Assembly: GCA_965140555.1 (NCBI GenBank)
Contig: OZ223259.1
Coordinates: 3,472,001-3,536,000 of the forward strand
Reading direction: 5' to 3'
DNA: 64,000 nt
From: UBA1351 sp965140555
Lineage (GTDB): Bacteria > Bacillota > Clostridia > Lachnospirales > Vallitaleaceae
The notes beneath the pieces are model-generated. The model saw only the letters and a program-made list of their open reading frames with translations, searched no databases and was not told the origin of the DNA. The translations under genes and the position numbers were made by a program. Shown here piece after piece: positions 34,038 through 41,431 of this stretch (position 1 is the stretch's first letter; every line of letters begins with the position of its first letter).

Positions 34038-34116
34038 AAGGTTTAAGTTGAAACTACCCAATTTGTATCGCAAAATAGATGGTGAAGAAATGCAAGAAAA
34101 TGAGAGGTACCTAAGT

Positions 34117-34521
34117 ATGAAATCTATAAAAGACAATACCTATAACATACATTATAATGAAGAGGTGATGGTTTTTGAACGTGTTGAGGATGTAATAAAT
34201 GCAGTGAATACGATTAGGAAGAGGCAGCATCAAGAACAGGTTTTCTTGACCATAAGTATGAAGACGCAGTGCATATCTGTTGCTTTTATAGAGGGGAATC
34301 AGTGTAGTCTTCTTGTTACACCCGAGGATAGCCGCGAGGATTCAATCATCACCTATAATAAAGAAATGAATCCGGATGGCGATTATGTGAAGATTAACGA
34401 TAAAGCCAAAGGTAAGTTTTCCTTTACGAAGTACCATCTTATTCCGGAAAAACTTGCAATGGAGGAACTTCGGTGTATATTGGAAGGTAAGAAGCTAAAC
34501 TTGAATTGGCATGCGTATTAG
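34117..34521 (+). CDS. Imm1-like immunity protein
   Basis: About 134 residues from ATG 34117, with GAGAGGT eight bases upstream; a longer frame reaches back to 34021 but would overlap the esterase. The C-terminus IPEKLAMEELRCILEGKKLNLNW matches the Imm1 pattern IPxxxAxxAxxxFLxxGxxPxxxxW, and the beta-rich centre with SMKTQCISVAFIEGN also fits. Imm1 proteins neutralise polymorphic-toxin nucleases in other bacteria. No intact toxin gene lies directly beside it, so it may be an orphan immunity gene. Assignment is by pattern only. Confidence 0.5.
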   Translation: MKSIKDNTYNIHYNEEVMVFERVEDVINAVNTIRKRQHQEQVFLTISMKTQCISVAFIEGNQCSLLVTPEDSREDSIITYNKEMNPDGDYVKINDKAKGKFSFTKYHLIPEKLAMEELRCILEGKKLNLNWHAY

Positions 34522-34548
34522 ACAGATATAGACAAGTGGAGGATTATG

Positions 34549-34720
34549 ATGATATTAGACCAATTTGATTCAAATACACGTGCAGTGATTACCCCGGAAG
34601 ATTTAAAGATATTGAGGGAACACTTTTTAACTCAGCCGTGGGTGCCTCAAGTTGCATTGCGATACATGAAGATTATATGCCATGGGTGTCGGAAAAAGGT
34701 CGTCTTTGGCAGAGGAGAGG
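34549..34720 (+). pseudogene. Internally deleted duplicate of the nucleoside phosphorylase gene
   Basis: The first ~18 codons (MILDQFDSNTRAVITPEDL) and a later block (TGCCTCAAGTTGCATTGCGA and the following ~45 bases) match the start and codons ~80-100 of the phosphorylase at 38529, including GCCATGGGTGTCGGAAAA. About 180 bp between these blocks are deleted and the second block is frameshifted. The upstream GGAGGATTA is also shared. This is a decayed paralogue. Confidence 0.8.
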
Positions 34721-35033
34721 AGTCGGTAGAAGTGATATTATTGAAGTTCTCATTTTCTCTGAGTTTCCAAGTCCATGAAAGTCTATTTTTCATCATACCT
34801 ACCATATTATCTTCCCACACATCTTTATATTGCCTTCTTAAGTAAGAACTATATCTTTTGTTTTCAATACCCATAAAAATAGCAAGTACAAGAGCTACGC
34901 TAAAAGGATTAGATATAATTATTAAGACTCTTATATTGTTATCACATACAATATACAGACTAAATATAGCCATTAATATTAACCATAAGCTTAAGACCAA
35001 GCTAATGTGAGAATTAAATTTAGATTTTTTCAT
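34647..35033 (-). CDS. Small membrane protein with a chimeric C-terminus
   Basis: About 128 residues from ATG 35033, supported by AGGAAGGAAACTCAA; the frame continues further upstream but without a ribosome site. Two membrane helices (ISLVLSLWLILMAIFSLYIV and VLIIISNPFSVALVLAIFMG) precede a basic cytosolic segment. The last ~30 residues are read from the antisense strand of the phosphorylase remnant, so the original C-terminus has been replaced or lost. I do not recognise the family. It belongs to a minus-strand series of similar small membrane proteins. Confidence 0.5.
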   Translation of the reverse strand: MKKSKFNSHISLVLSLWLILMAIFSLYIVCDNNIRVLIIISNPFSVALVLAIFMGIENKRYSSYLRRQYKDVWEDNMVGMMKNRLSWTWKLRENENFNNITSTDSSPLPKTTFFRHPWHIIFMYRNAT

Positions 35034-35053
35034 TTGAGTTTCCTTCCTATGTA

Positions 35054-35251
35054 TTAATATCCATATATTGAATTCATTTTCATCTGCCAATACGTTTGTC
35101 CATACATTGCCATATCTGTTTCAAAGGTCACTCCATAACCAATATACACATCCTCGGGTAATAAAGAAGGTGTTGGGGGCTTGATTGTCCACTTATGCCG
35201 ATATTTTTCCGATAATAGCTTGTCGTTACAGACTAAAATGTAAAATTGTTT
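35054..35251 (-). pseudogene. Start-less coding fragment in the minus-strand accessory series
   Basis: An open frame of 65 codons without a plausible start, preceded by a stop. It contains KPPTPSLLPEDVYIGYGVTF and then ETDMAMYGQTYWQMK, and ends 20 bases before the next membrane-protein start. Its protein-like composition and placement suggest the end of a longer lost gene. No family is recognised. Confidence 0.4.
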
Positions 35252-35297
35252 TTATTGATGGAAAGGTAAGTCGTTTCTAAATAGCTCGTTTGAAGCT

Positions 35298-35480
35298 TTA
35301 CATACTAACAACTAAGATAACTAGGGACATTATCAACTCTCCACCTAGAATGAAAATGAGTAATGCCAAAGCAATAATCCCAATATTAATTAGGAGCTCC
35401 ATTCTTTTTTTCACTTCTATAGGTCTTTCATGTAAAGTATCTAAACTGTGAATTATTTCATTGATTGATTTCAATAACAA
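35298..35480 (-). CDS. Small single-helix membrane protein
   Basis: 60 residues starting at TTG 35480 close after AGGAGG; a second TTG two codons on is an alternative. An amphipathic charged N-terminal half is followed by one long hydrophobic helix (LLINIGIIALALLIFILGG and beyond). It is not recognised. Small membrane proteins of this kind occur as toxins, immunity proteins or phage products; the context cannot decide between them. Confidence 0.45.
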   Translation of the reverse strand: MLLKSINEIIHSLDTLHERPIEVKKRMELLINIGIIALALLIFILGGELIMSLVILVVSM

Positions 35481-35529
35481 TAGACCTCCTAGTTGAACCT
35501 TTTATCTATAATCCAGTCTATTACCTGTC

Positions 35530-35760
35530 CTACTCCAGTAACCTCACATCACAATATATCTTTAACACGTTCTCTTAGAATCTTGACAGGGTCGGTTGTG
35601 AAGCAAGTGCCGTTTTGCCGAGAATAGTCGTAAATATAGGTTCATTTATAAGCTCATCAGGATCGTCATCTTCAAAGTATCCAGCGATAATCTGATACAC
35701 CATTTGACAAAAATTCTGTTTATTCTTATGAAGGCGACTGTACTGCACACTACATAACAA
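35530..35760 (-). mobile_element. IS1380-family transposase remnant
   Basis: The fragment reads QMVYQIIAGYFEDDDPDELI, continues to EPIFTTILGKTALASQPTLS, then has an in-frame stop, after which ENV and a few codons continue. The block Y..AGY.DxxDxDxL..DPxF followed by LASQPTLSRFEN is diagnostic of the N-terminal part of IS1380 transposases. The catalytic core and both ends are missing, so the element is dead. Confidence 0.75.
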
Positions 35761-35762
35761 TA

Positions 35763-36038
35763 TTATAAATTCTTATCTGAAGCAATTATAAACAATACAC
35801 TAATGATTGTTGATGAAGTATATAAATATAGGTTTTCTAAAACCTCGCTATTTCTAATACCATTCTCAGACAAAACAGAGGGTATGAGTAAAATAAAAAT
35901 AAAAATAGCGCTAATAGTTAAACTTAAGGGTTTGATTAATTTCCTTAGATTCCCAGATTTGATATACTGAAGAACTCGTGCAATTATAATAAATATTGGT
36001 GAAATAGGTAATATAAGTAATAAATATATCTTTTTCAT
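35763..36038 (-). CDS. Small three-helix membrane protein
   Basis: 91 residues with AAAGGGAGAAAA before the ATG. Hydrophobic helices lie at about residues 3-22, 38-55 and 74-87. It ends right beside the IS1380 remnant, so the insertion may have clipped a longer protein or intergenic region. No family is recognised. It is one of four small membrane proteins on this strand. Confidence 0.5.
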   Translation of the reverse strand: MKKIYLLLILPISPIFIIIARVLQYIKSGNLRKLIKPLSLTISAIFIFILLIPSVLSENGIRNSEVLENLYLYTSSTIISVLFIIASDKNL

Positions 36039-36081
36039 TTTTCTCCCTTTTAGTTATTTGATTCCATGTGTTAAATCTGCT

Positions 36082-36126
36082 CAGGCAATAAAATGACCGC
36101 CAATAGTTCCTCTTTGTCCAATGTTT
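36082..36126 (-). pseudogene. Very short decayed coding fragment
   Basis: One minus-strand frame reads KHGQRGTIGGHFIA followed by a stop. The motif looks like the end of a protein domain rather than random sequence, and it lies between two intact membrane-protein genes, as do the other fragments in this series. An alternative 27-codon frame from ATG 36133 has a fair ribosome site. Neither is assigned a function. Confidence 0.3.
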
Positions 36127-36147
36127 GATTCATAGATACTCTCCTTG

Positions 36148-36411
36148 TTAACTAATATCTACAAATATCGCCCACAAAATTCCCCACATCACAAATGAAA
36201 TGAAAATAGTTGCAATATGTAAAAGAATTGATTTTACTATACCACTTTCTTCAGTTAATGGATTACCCAATACACCTACACTCCTTATTGTGAGTAACAA
36301 AACAAAAATCAAAAAAGGGAAGGTAAAAACAATATACAAGTATTTTATTGGTAGAATAATTATATCTATCTTTTTTCTGTACCGCAGGTTTCCATACAAT
36401 GTCTTTAACAT
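36148..36411 (-). CDS. Small two-helix membrane protein
   Basis: 87 residues with AGAGAGGTAAATTAA before the ATG. A basic N-terminus (residues 1-14) precedes a long hydrophobic segment (about 17-42) and a second helix (about 60-84). It is not recognised as a family member. It belongs to the minus-strand membrane-protein series. Confidence 0.5.
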   Translation of the reverse strand: MLKTLYGNLRYRKKIDIIILPIKYLYIVFTFPFLIFVLLLTIRSVGVLGNPLTEESGIVKSILLHIATIFISFVMWGILWAIFVDIS

Positions 36412-36447
36412 TTAATTTACCTCTCTATATTAATTAGTGATTTTTTG

Positions 36448-36618
36448 CTATATTGGATCAAATACATTTTCATGTAGACTTCTTGCGTTTACATAGTCAT
36501 TAACCGTATTATCGTACGCATCAGTCCATACAGGGTCTTCTCCTGAAATAAGCTGAACAAGAGAAGATTGTGTTTTTGCTACAGACCTTAATATTCTCCA
36601 TAATCCATCATCCAGCAT
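36448..36618 (-). pseudogene. C-terminal gene remnant
   Basis: A 56-codon frame ending in DPVWTDAYDNTVNDYVNARS and a short tail. There is no ribosome site and a stop lies two codons upstream. It probably represents the end of the gene whose start is the short frame MYPVPDKTKPLLPQS (near 36705-36751), coupled to the stop of the membrane protein upstream. The stretch 36412-36749 therefore holds one decayed gene. Its family is not recognised. Confidence 0.4.
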
Positions 36619-36749
36619 CTGCTACAACAACTAAATTCCAAAAGCCTGCGTAAATTTATCATTAAGAAATTTCATGAAATTTAGATGTAGGTACCTCAAG
36701 GGTTAACTTTGTGGCAGTAATGGTTTGGTTTTGTCAGGAACTGGATACA

Positions 36750-37190
36750 TCAGTTCACTTGTATTATAATCTCCTTCAATCCTTCACGCAAAGTTAACCA
36801 CAAAGGTATAATTAATAGAAATATATAACATGTAAAAACTGGCACATCAGATACAAACATACCTAATATCGAAAATACGGATAATAATATAGATAGAAAA
36901 AACAGAATACGCATAGCTGTGTTCAAAATATTTAATTCTGCCAACTTTAATTTGTCATATTTTGGTTTGTTATTATCACTTATTGACTCTTTGTATAATT
37001 TAGAAATTTTTCCCAATATTAAAAAAAAACTGAATCCTATTATCATTAAAGCACTTGTAACTCCCTTTAATATTTGAAAATCAGGTTCAACTACAAGATA
37101 AAATACAAAAAAAACAACTAAAGTATATATACACTGTTTTCCTAACATAGACACTTTTCTGATAATATTTCCCTCCTCATTTCTATTCAA
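36750..37190 (-). CDS. Four-helix membrane protein
   Basis: 146 residues if read from TTG 37190, which has no good ribosome site. GAGGAGG lies inside the first codons, so initiation may be at an ATT or GTG a few codons later. Helices are at about 20-37, 42-60, 93-112 and 118-137. It is not recognised. It is first in the minus-strand membrane-protein series and is coupled by TGATG to a truncated next frame. Confidence 0.5.
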   Translation of the reverse strand: MNRNEEGNIIRKVSMLGKQCIYTLVVFFVFYLVVEPDFQILKGVTSALMIIGFSFFLILGKISKLYKESISDNNKPKYDKLKLAELNILNTAMRILFFLSILLSVFSILGMFVSDVPVFTCYIFLLIIPLWLTLREGLKEIIIQVN

Positions 37191-37462
37191 TCATCTAATA
37201 ATAGCATATAATGTTTTTCGTTAAAAGAAAAAATCATCTGTAAAGTCAATCGTTTAGTACTAGGGAATAGTTATTGATGTTAAAATTAAATCCCTCCATC
37301 CGAGCTTGCCAGCAGAAAGCTATATTCCGGTTAAAACATGAACGACCGTTAATTTTTTTAACCGAATTCATGACAACCCTTCAATTGCCGAAGCGTCTTC
37401 GTCTTGGTATGATAAGGGTAACAAGGCGAACATACACGAATAGGGATCGGAGGAATGAGCAT

Positions 37463-38527
37463 ATGGAAATGGGAGCAATTATAACGGAATATAGGAAAAG
37501 TAAGCGGCTAACTCAAGAAGAGTTGGCGAATCGTTTGGGTGTAACGGCACCGGCGGTCAATAAGTGGGAAAGAGGTCATTCCCTACCGGATATAATGCTC
37601 TTGGCACCTCTTGCAAGAGCATTGGATATAAGTCTAGATACACTCTTAGCTTTTGAGTCAGAGATGACGACAGAAGAGGTGGATCAACGAATTAGAGAAG
37701 GGGATGAGCGGTTTAGACGAGATGCCTACGAAGATGCCTTTGGTTGGTGTGAATCTCAAATGAATCAATACCCGAACTGTGATGCTCTAATATGGCAGAT
37801 GGCAGTTCTTATGGATTCTTGGCGCTTGAAAAAAGATATACCACAAGAACAGGGGATAGACAAGAAAATTATCGACTATTACCATCGTGCCTTATTAAGC
37901 AAGAATGAAGCTATTCGAAGTGGTGCGGCCCAATCCCTTTTTGATTGGTACATACGAGAAGAAGATTATGAAGAGGCAGAAAATTATTTGGCTTACTTTT
38001 CAACAGACAGTCCTGAGAGAAAATATAAACAAGGACTTATCTATAGTAAGACAGGGCGTATGGATGAAGCCTACAAGGAATATGAAGAGATTATATTCAA
38101 AGGATATCAGGAAATACATAAGGCTCTTAATGGGATATATGTGTTGAACATGAAACAGGGTAATCGAGAAAAAGGGCAGTATATTCTGGGTAAGCAGCAG
38201 GTTTTAGCCCATGATTTTGAGATGGGTCGTTATCATGAAATTGCTAACGAACTGGATTTTGTTGTAGAGGCCAAGGATGTAGAGCGGACCATTGACATTA
38301 TGGAAGAGATGCTTGCAGAACTTGATACGGTGGCGGATTTTAGTAAATCATGGATCTATGAACATATGACGTTCCGTGATATTCGACCTGAATTCTTAGC
38401 ACAGATGAAGGAAGACCTTATCCAAGCCTTTACAGGTCCTGAAATTTATGGTTATATGAAAGAGAATAAACGATGGCAATCATTATCGAAAACAGATGTA
38501 GACAATAATACATACGCGGAGGATTAG
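37463..38527 (+). CDS. XRE-family regulator with C-terminal TPR-like repeats
   Basis: About 354 residues from ATG 37463 after GGAGGAATGAGC; the open frame extends 63 codons upstream, but that part looks non-coding and lacks a ribosome site. The N-terminal helix-turn-helix reads IITEYRKSKRLTQEELANRL, then GVTAPAVNKWERG. Residues ~75-330 are helical repeats resembling TPRs (YEEAENYLAYFS, DEAYKEYEEIIFKG). Such proteins sense peptides or partner proteins. The stop lies one base before the phosphorylase ATG, so the two are translationally coupled. Confidence 0.85.
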   Translation: MEMGAIITEYRKSKRLTQEELANRLGVTAPAVNKWERGHSLPDIMLLAPLARALDISLDTLLAFESEMTTEEVDQRIREGDERFRRDAYEDAFGWCESQMNQYPNCDALIWQMAVLMDSWRLKKDIPQEQGIDKKIIDYYHRALLSKNEAIRSGAAQSLFDWYIREEDYEEAENYLAYFSTDSPERKYKQGLIYSKTGRMDEAYKEYEEIIFKGYQEIHKALNGIYVLNMKQGNREKGQYILGKQQVLAHDFEMGRYHEIANELDFVVEAKDVERTIDIMEEMLAELDTVADFSKSWIYEHMTFRDIRPEFLAQMKEDLIQAFTGPEIYGYMKENKRWQSLSKTDVDNNTYAED

Positions 38528-38528
38528 T

Positions 38529-39296
38529 ATGATACTGGAAGAATTTGATGCGAACAAACGAGCAGTGATAAACCCCCAAGATTTAGTTCCTGTTGTGGAA
38601 GGAATGCCGAAGGTGGCTGTGACCTGCTTTTCCCAAGTGACTTTTCAACGTTTAGTGGATGAGTTACAGGGCGAAGAAATTGCAACAACAGGGATGGCCA
38701 ATATTACCGTTCCGATTTATAAAGCAAGGTATAAGGATATGGAAGTAGCCCTTTTTAACTCACCGGTAGGTGCACCGAGTTGTATAGCCATACATGAAGA
38801 TATCTACGCCATGGGTGTGGAAAAAATGGTCGTGTTCGGGACATGTGGGGTTCTGGATGCGAGCATAGACGATTGCTCCATTATTATCCCGGATGAAGCT
38901 GTTCGAGATGAAGGCACCAGTTATCACTATGCACCCGCCGGAGATACAATTACTGTGAATGAGACGAATACATCCCTATTTATTGATATTTTGAATCAGC
39001 ATCATGTGTCCTATGTAACAGGGAAGGTGTGGACAACGGATGCCTGTTATCGGGAAACACGGGATAAAGTGACTCGAAGAAAAGAAGCAGGATGTATAGC
39101 GGTAGATATGGAATGCTCATCAGTGACAGCATTAGCCAATTTCCGAGGAAAAGAAGTCTTTCATTTTTTCTATGCTGCGGATAATCTGGATCACGAAGAA
39201 TGGGATAGTCGGAGCTTGAGTAATGATGCCAATCTAGAGGAGAAAGACAGAATAGCGGCGCTGGCTATGGAGATGGCGGAAGCGATGAATCGTTAG
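38529..39296 (+). CDS. Nucleoside (uridine/purine) phosphorylase family protein
   Basis: 255 residues of the PNP_UDP_1 fold. VVFGTCGVLDASI is the phosphate/ribose loop, GCIAVDMECSSVTALANFRG the conserved Met-Glu ribose-binding segment, and FFYAADNLDHEEWD replaces the usual GD-x(n)-NR base region. The family cleaves nucleosides with phosphate; the base specificity is open. It is coupled to the XRE-TPR regulator upstream. A decayed copy of this gene lies 4 kb upstream at 34549. Confidence 0.85.
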   Translation: MILEEFDANKRAVINPQDLVPVVEGMPKVAVTCFSQVTFQRLVDELQGEEIATTGMANITVPIYKARYKDMEVALFNSPVGAPSCIAIHEDIYAMGVEKMVVFGTCGVLDASIDDCSIIIPDEAVRDEGTSYHYAPAGDTITVNETNTSLFIDILNQHHVSYVTGKVWTTDACYRETRDKVTRRKEAGCIAVDMECSSVTALANFRGKEVFHFFYAADNLDHEEWDSRSLSNDANLEEKDRIAALAMEMAEAMNR

Positions 39297-39421
39297 TCAG
39301 TCATAAAAGATTTATAAATGTGACTTTCGAAGATCAAGTCCTATTGAAGTAGGAATGGTTGAACCAGTAAGTGGCTCTGATACTGTGTATGTAATGGTGA
39401 TGGATAGAAGGGAGAAGAAGG

Positions 39422-39817
39422 ATGAGACTTAAGCAAGGGAGTATTGCTGCAGTTGTTATTATTGGTATAATTATTGCTGGTGTTGTACTGTATCAAAATA
39501 ATGGGGAACGTCATGACAATCAGTCCGATATCGAGAACTATGCAGAAATTAAGGCGGTATTTGAAGACTATGTAATGAAAAATATTAGTGATGCCTATAG
39601 AGAATCACTGGATGAGAGTACATTAACGGTGGAACCAATTCTAGAAGCAGAAGATGATTATATCGGTGCCATATATTGGGAAGTCCCGGAAGAAGAAAGA
39701 ATCTTGGATGATGATGATTACCTTGTAACCATGAGCTCAAAGGACCAGAATAATATGGTAAGACTGGTGATTGATAAAGATACAATGACAGTTATAGGAC
39801 ATATACCGAGTGTCTAG
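39422..39817 (+). CDS. Hypothetical membrane-anchored acidic protein
   Basis: 131 residues. An N-terminal helix (IAAVVIIGIIIAGVVLY) after a basic start acts as a signal anchor. The external ~105 residues are acidic, with a predicted alpha-beta pattern ending in NNMVRLVIDKDTMTVIGHIP, which resembles the final hairpin of small PepSY or NTF2-like exported domains. AAGGGAGAAGAAGG precedes the ATG. No family is assigned. A terminator follows. Confidence 0.6.
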   Translation: MRLKQGSIAAVVIIGIIIAGVVLYQNNGERHDNQSDIENYAEIKAVFEDYVMKNISDAYRESLDESTLTVEPILEAEDDYIGAIYWEVPEEERILDDDDYLVTMSSKDQNNMVRLVIDKDTMTVIGHIPSV

Positions 39818-39822
39818 AATAG

Positions 39823-39866
39823 AGAAGCAGGTGGGGAATAATTACTTTCCCGCCTGCTTCTTCTTT
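39823..39866 (+). terminator. Terminator after the anchored acidic protein
   Basis: An imperfect stem AGAAGCAGG(T)GGG with CCC(G)CCTGCTTCT around an AATAATTA loop (39823-39861), followed by TCTTTTG. Confidence 0.8.
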
Positions 39867-40004
39867 TGTATGGATAAAAGGTAAAAATATGAATTAGCGC
39901 TTATTAAGCTTTTTATTCGTAAAAAGCTATGGTAAAATAATACTATAAGAAGATTAGAGCGTCAAAAGCATATAGTTAAAAATTAATCAGTATGGGGAAT
40001 AACA

Positions 40005-40508
40005 ATGATTATAGATGATTATATCAATCAGGAGAAGTGGGACGAACTGATAATTTACGTCAAGGAACTCGATCGGAACAAGATGCAAAGACATAGCAAA
40101 TATGAACTGTATAATTTGGCGTATTGCTTATGGTACATCCTTGATGAATGGGGCAGATTCGCGCCAGAGATTGAAGATATTCTTGATGAAGTCAACACTA
40201 ACTTACTGGAAATACACAGACTCATTAAATCCAACTATTATGATGAGAGTGAATATTGTTTTTTTGCCGGTTATATGATTAGCATGTTTCCTGAATTCTA
40301 CGAAGAGGAATTCGGAGACTATAGGGTAGCATATAATCATGGGAAGGCCTTACTGGAAAAAGCCGAAGAATTGGAGTTTTGTCTGGCAGCTGTGTTAGGT
40401 GGAAAAGGAAGTAAGGAAGAGGCAAGAGAGTATGTTGATGATAAGTTTGAGGAAGAATGGCTTATTGTTGGGTATTTGAAGTGGGTGTTGTTTGAGGAAG
40501 TGGATTGA
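40005..40508 (+). CDS. Small acidic helical protein, immunity-like
   Basis: 167 residues, strongly acidic and mostly helical, rich in Tyr, Trp and Glu, with no membrane helix. It begins with MIIDDYINQEKWDELIIYVK. The composition, size and placement in an accessory region resemble immunity proteins of polymorphic toxin systems, but no named family is recognised. The ribosome site is weak (GGGGAATAAC). It lies about 650 bases upstream of the defence operon and is not clearly part of it. Confidence 0.5.
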   Translation: MIIDDYINQEKWDELIIYVKELDRNKMQRHSKYELYNLAYCLWYILDEWGRFAPEIEDILDEVNTNLLEIHRLIKSNYYDESEYCFFAGYMISMFPEFYEEEFGDYRVAYNHGKALLEKAEELEFCLAAVLGGKGSKEEAREYVDDKFEEEWLIVGYLKWVLFEEVD

Positions 40509-40841
40509 GATAATAGATTATATATGAATTATCAAGCATAAATTAGCAGAGGTTGCCGTTTTGTTGATATTATAATAAAAGTAACGGTGATAATTATAAT
40601 ATTCCCTATAAAGCATGTCAAAATTAATGATATTGTAAGACTAATTGATCGAAGCGAAATTTATTTTCTAGAGTAAAATCTTGTGTCGATAGAGTGAACT
40701 GAAGCTTTATAATGGTCATAGTATACAACTTTATTGGATCATAATATGTTTTAAAGGTGTCGCTGTTATACACAATATTGTTTCAGTATTTTTCAATTAA
40801 TAGGATAAGCCCTAAAATCTGAGTTTTGTCATAATATCAAC
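40509..40841. other. AT-rich gap without a supportable gene
   Basis: This 333-bp stretch has stops in all frames, no clear promoter and no strong hairpin. It may be decayed coding sequence upstream of the frameshifted small gene. Confidence 0.5.
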
Positions 40842-41077
40842 ATGAATTTGAATCAAGAAGATATACTTCTAGGTTTAGAGAAACCCATTAAGATATTTGA
40901 GAAAGATAATACTGAGACGTATGAAAAGTTTTTTTAAGGAGATTGAGTAGAGATACATTTCTTCAATCGAAGATTAAGCGAAAAGAAAGTGTTTTAGCTA
41001 TTAGAGCTGAAATTGATCATCTAAAAGTTGATTGCCATGCTAGTTGGCCAGAGAACTTGGATGTTGTTATTTTATGA
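40842..41077 (+). pseudogene. Small frameshifted gene upstream of the defence operon
   Basis: ATG 40842 opens MNLNQEDILLGLEKPIKIFE and continues to ETYEKFF, then a stop inside a run of T. Skipping one base in that T-run gives a continuous frame, LRRLSRDTFLQSKIKRKESV, and on to WPENLDVVIL with a stop at 41075. The joined product would be about 77 residues. No family is recognised and no good ribosome site is seen. It is either decayed or read through slippage at the homopolymer. Confidence 0.4.
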
Positions 41078-41103
41078 AATTAGTAAAATTATACATTATT
41101 TTC

Positions 41104-41172
41104 TTGTGAAAAACTTCTCATAAAGGTACAATGGTAATAACAATGTTGTTGATATTGTTATCCTGTGAGAGG
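41104..41172 (+). promoter_or_regulatory. Promoter, operator-like dyad and ribosome site of the defence operon
   Basis: TTGTGA (41104-41109) and TACAAT (41127-41132) have a 17-bp spacer. Immediately downstream, covering the expected start site, is the inverted repeat ATAACAAT (41137-41144) / ATTGTTAT (41154-41161) with a 9-bp centre, which could bind a repressor or form a short 5' hairpin. GAGAGG (41167-41172) lies seven bases before ATG 41180. Confidence 0.65.
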
Positions 41173-41179
41173 TAAGAAA

Positions 41180-41431
41180 ATGCCAACTATGAATGATTTA
41201 TTAGAAGCAGCAAAAACCGAAGTGTCTAATTTGAATTCAGATGAAATATTCATGGTGAGCGATTTGTTTAAGGGTTATGAATGGAACTGGAGTTCATGCA
41301 ATGATCGATTGATCATTGACACCTTATTTCTCAATTATACAAAGACTCATGATATAGAGGTTGTTCCGATTGAAAAGATATCGTCAGGGCAACAGAGATA
41401 TAGATGTGGGAGGGACAAGAATGGCAAGTGA
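41180..41431 (+). CDS. DUF1413-like small protein, first gene of the defence operon
   Basis: 83 residues. The core EIFMVSDLFKGYEWNWSSCN, followed by RLIIDTLFLNY, matches the DUF1413 pattern F.VxDLFxGxEWxR...R..LGxLFxNxV. The fold is probably a small winged-helix-like domain of unknown role, often found beside mobile or defence genes. Its last codons overlap the next gene by 11 bases, so it belongs to the operon. GAGAGG precedes the ATG. A DNA-binding or regulatory role is possible but unproven. Confidence 0.65.
   Translation: MPTMNDLLEAAKTEVSNLNSDEIFMVSDLFKGYEWNWSSCNDRLIIDTLFLNYTKTHDIEVVPIEKISSGQQRYRCGRDKNGK

Noticed and set aside
37274..37462. N-terminal extension of the XRE-TPR protein
   Set aside because: The extension is basic, low in regulator-like sequence and lacks a ribosome site, while ATG 37463 has GGAGG at good spacing and begins the helix-turn-helix domain.
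39340..39424. A possible coding tail reading PIEVGMVEPVSGSD before the anchored acidic protein
   Set aside because: It is only about 30 codons, overlaps the next start, and could not be linked to any family.
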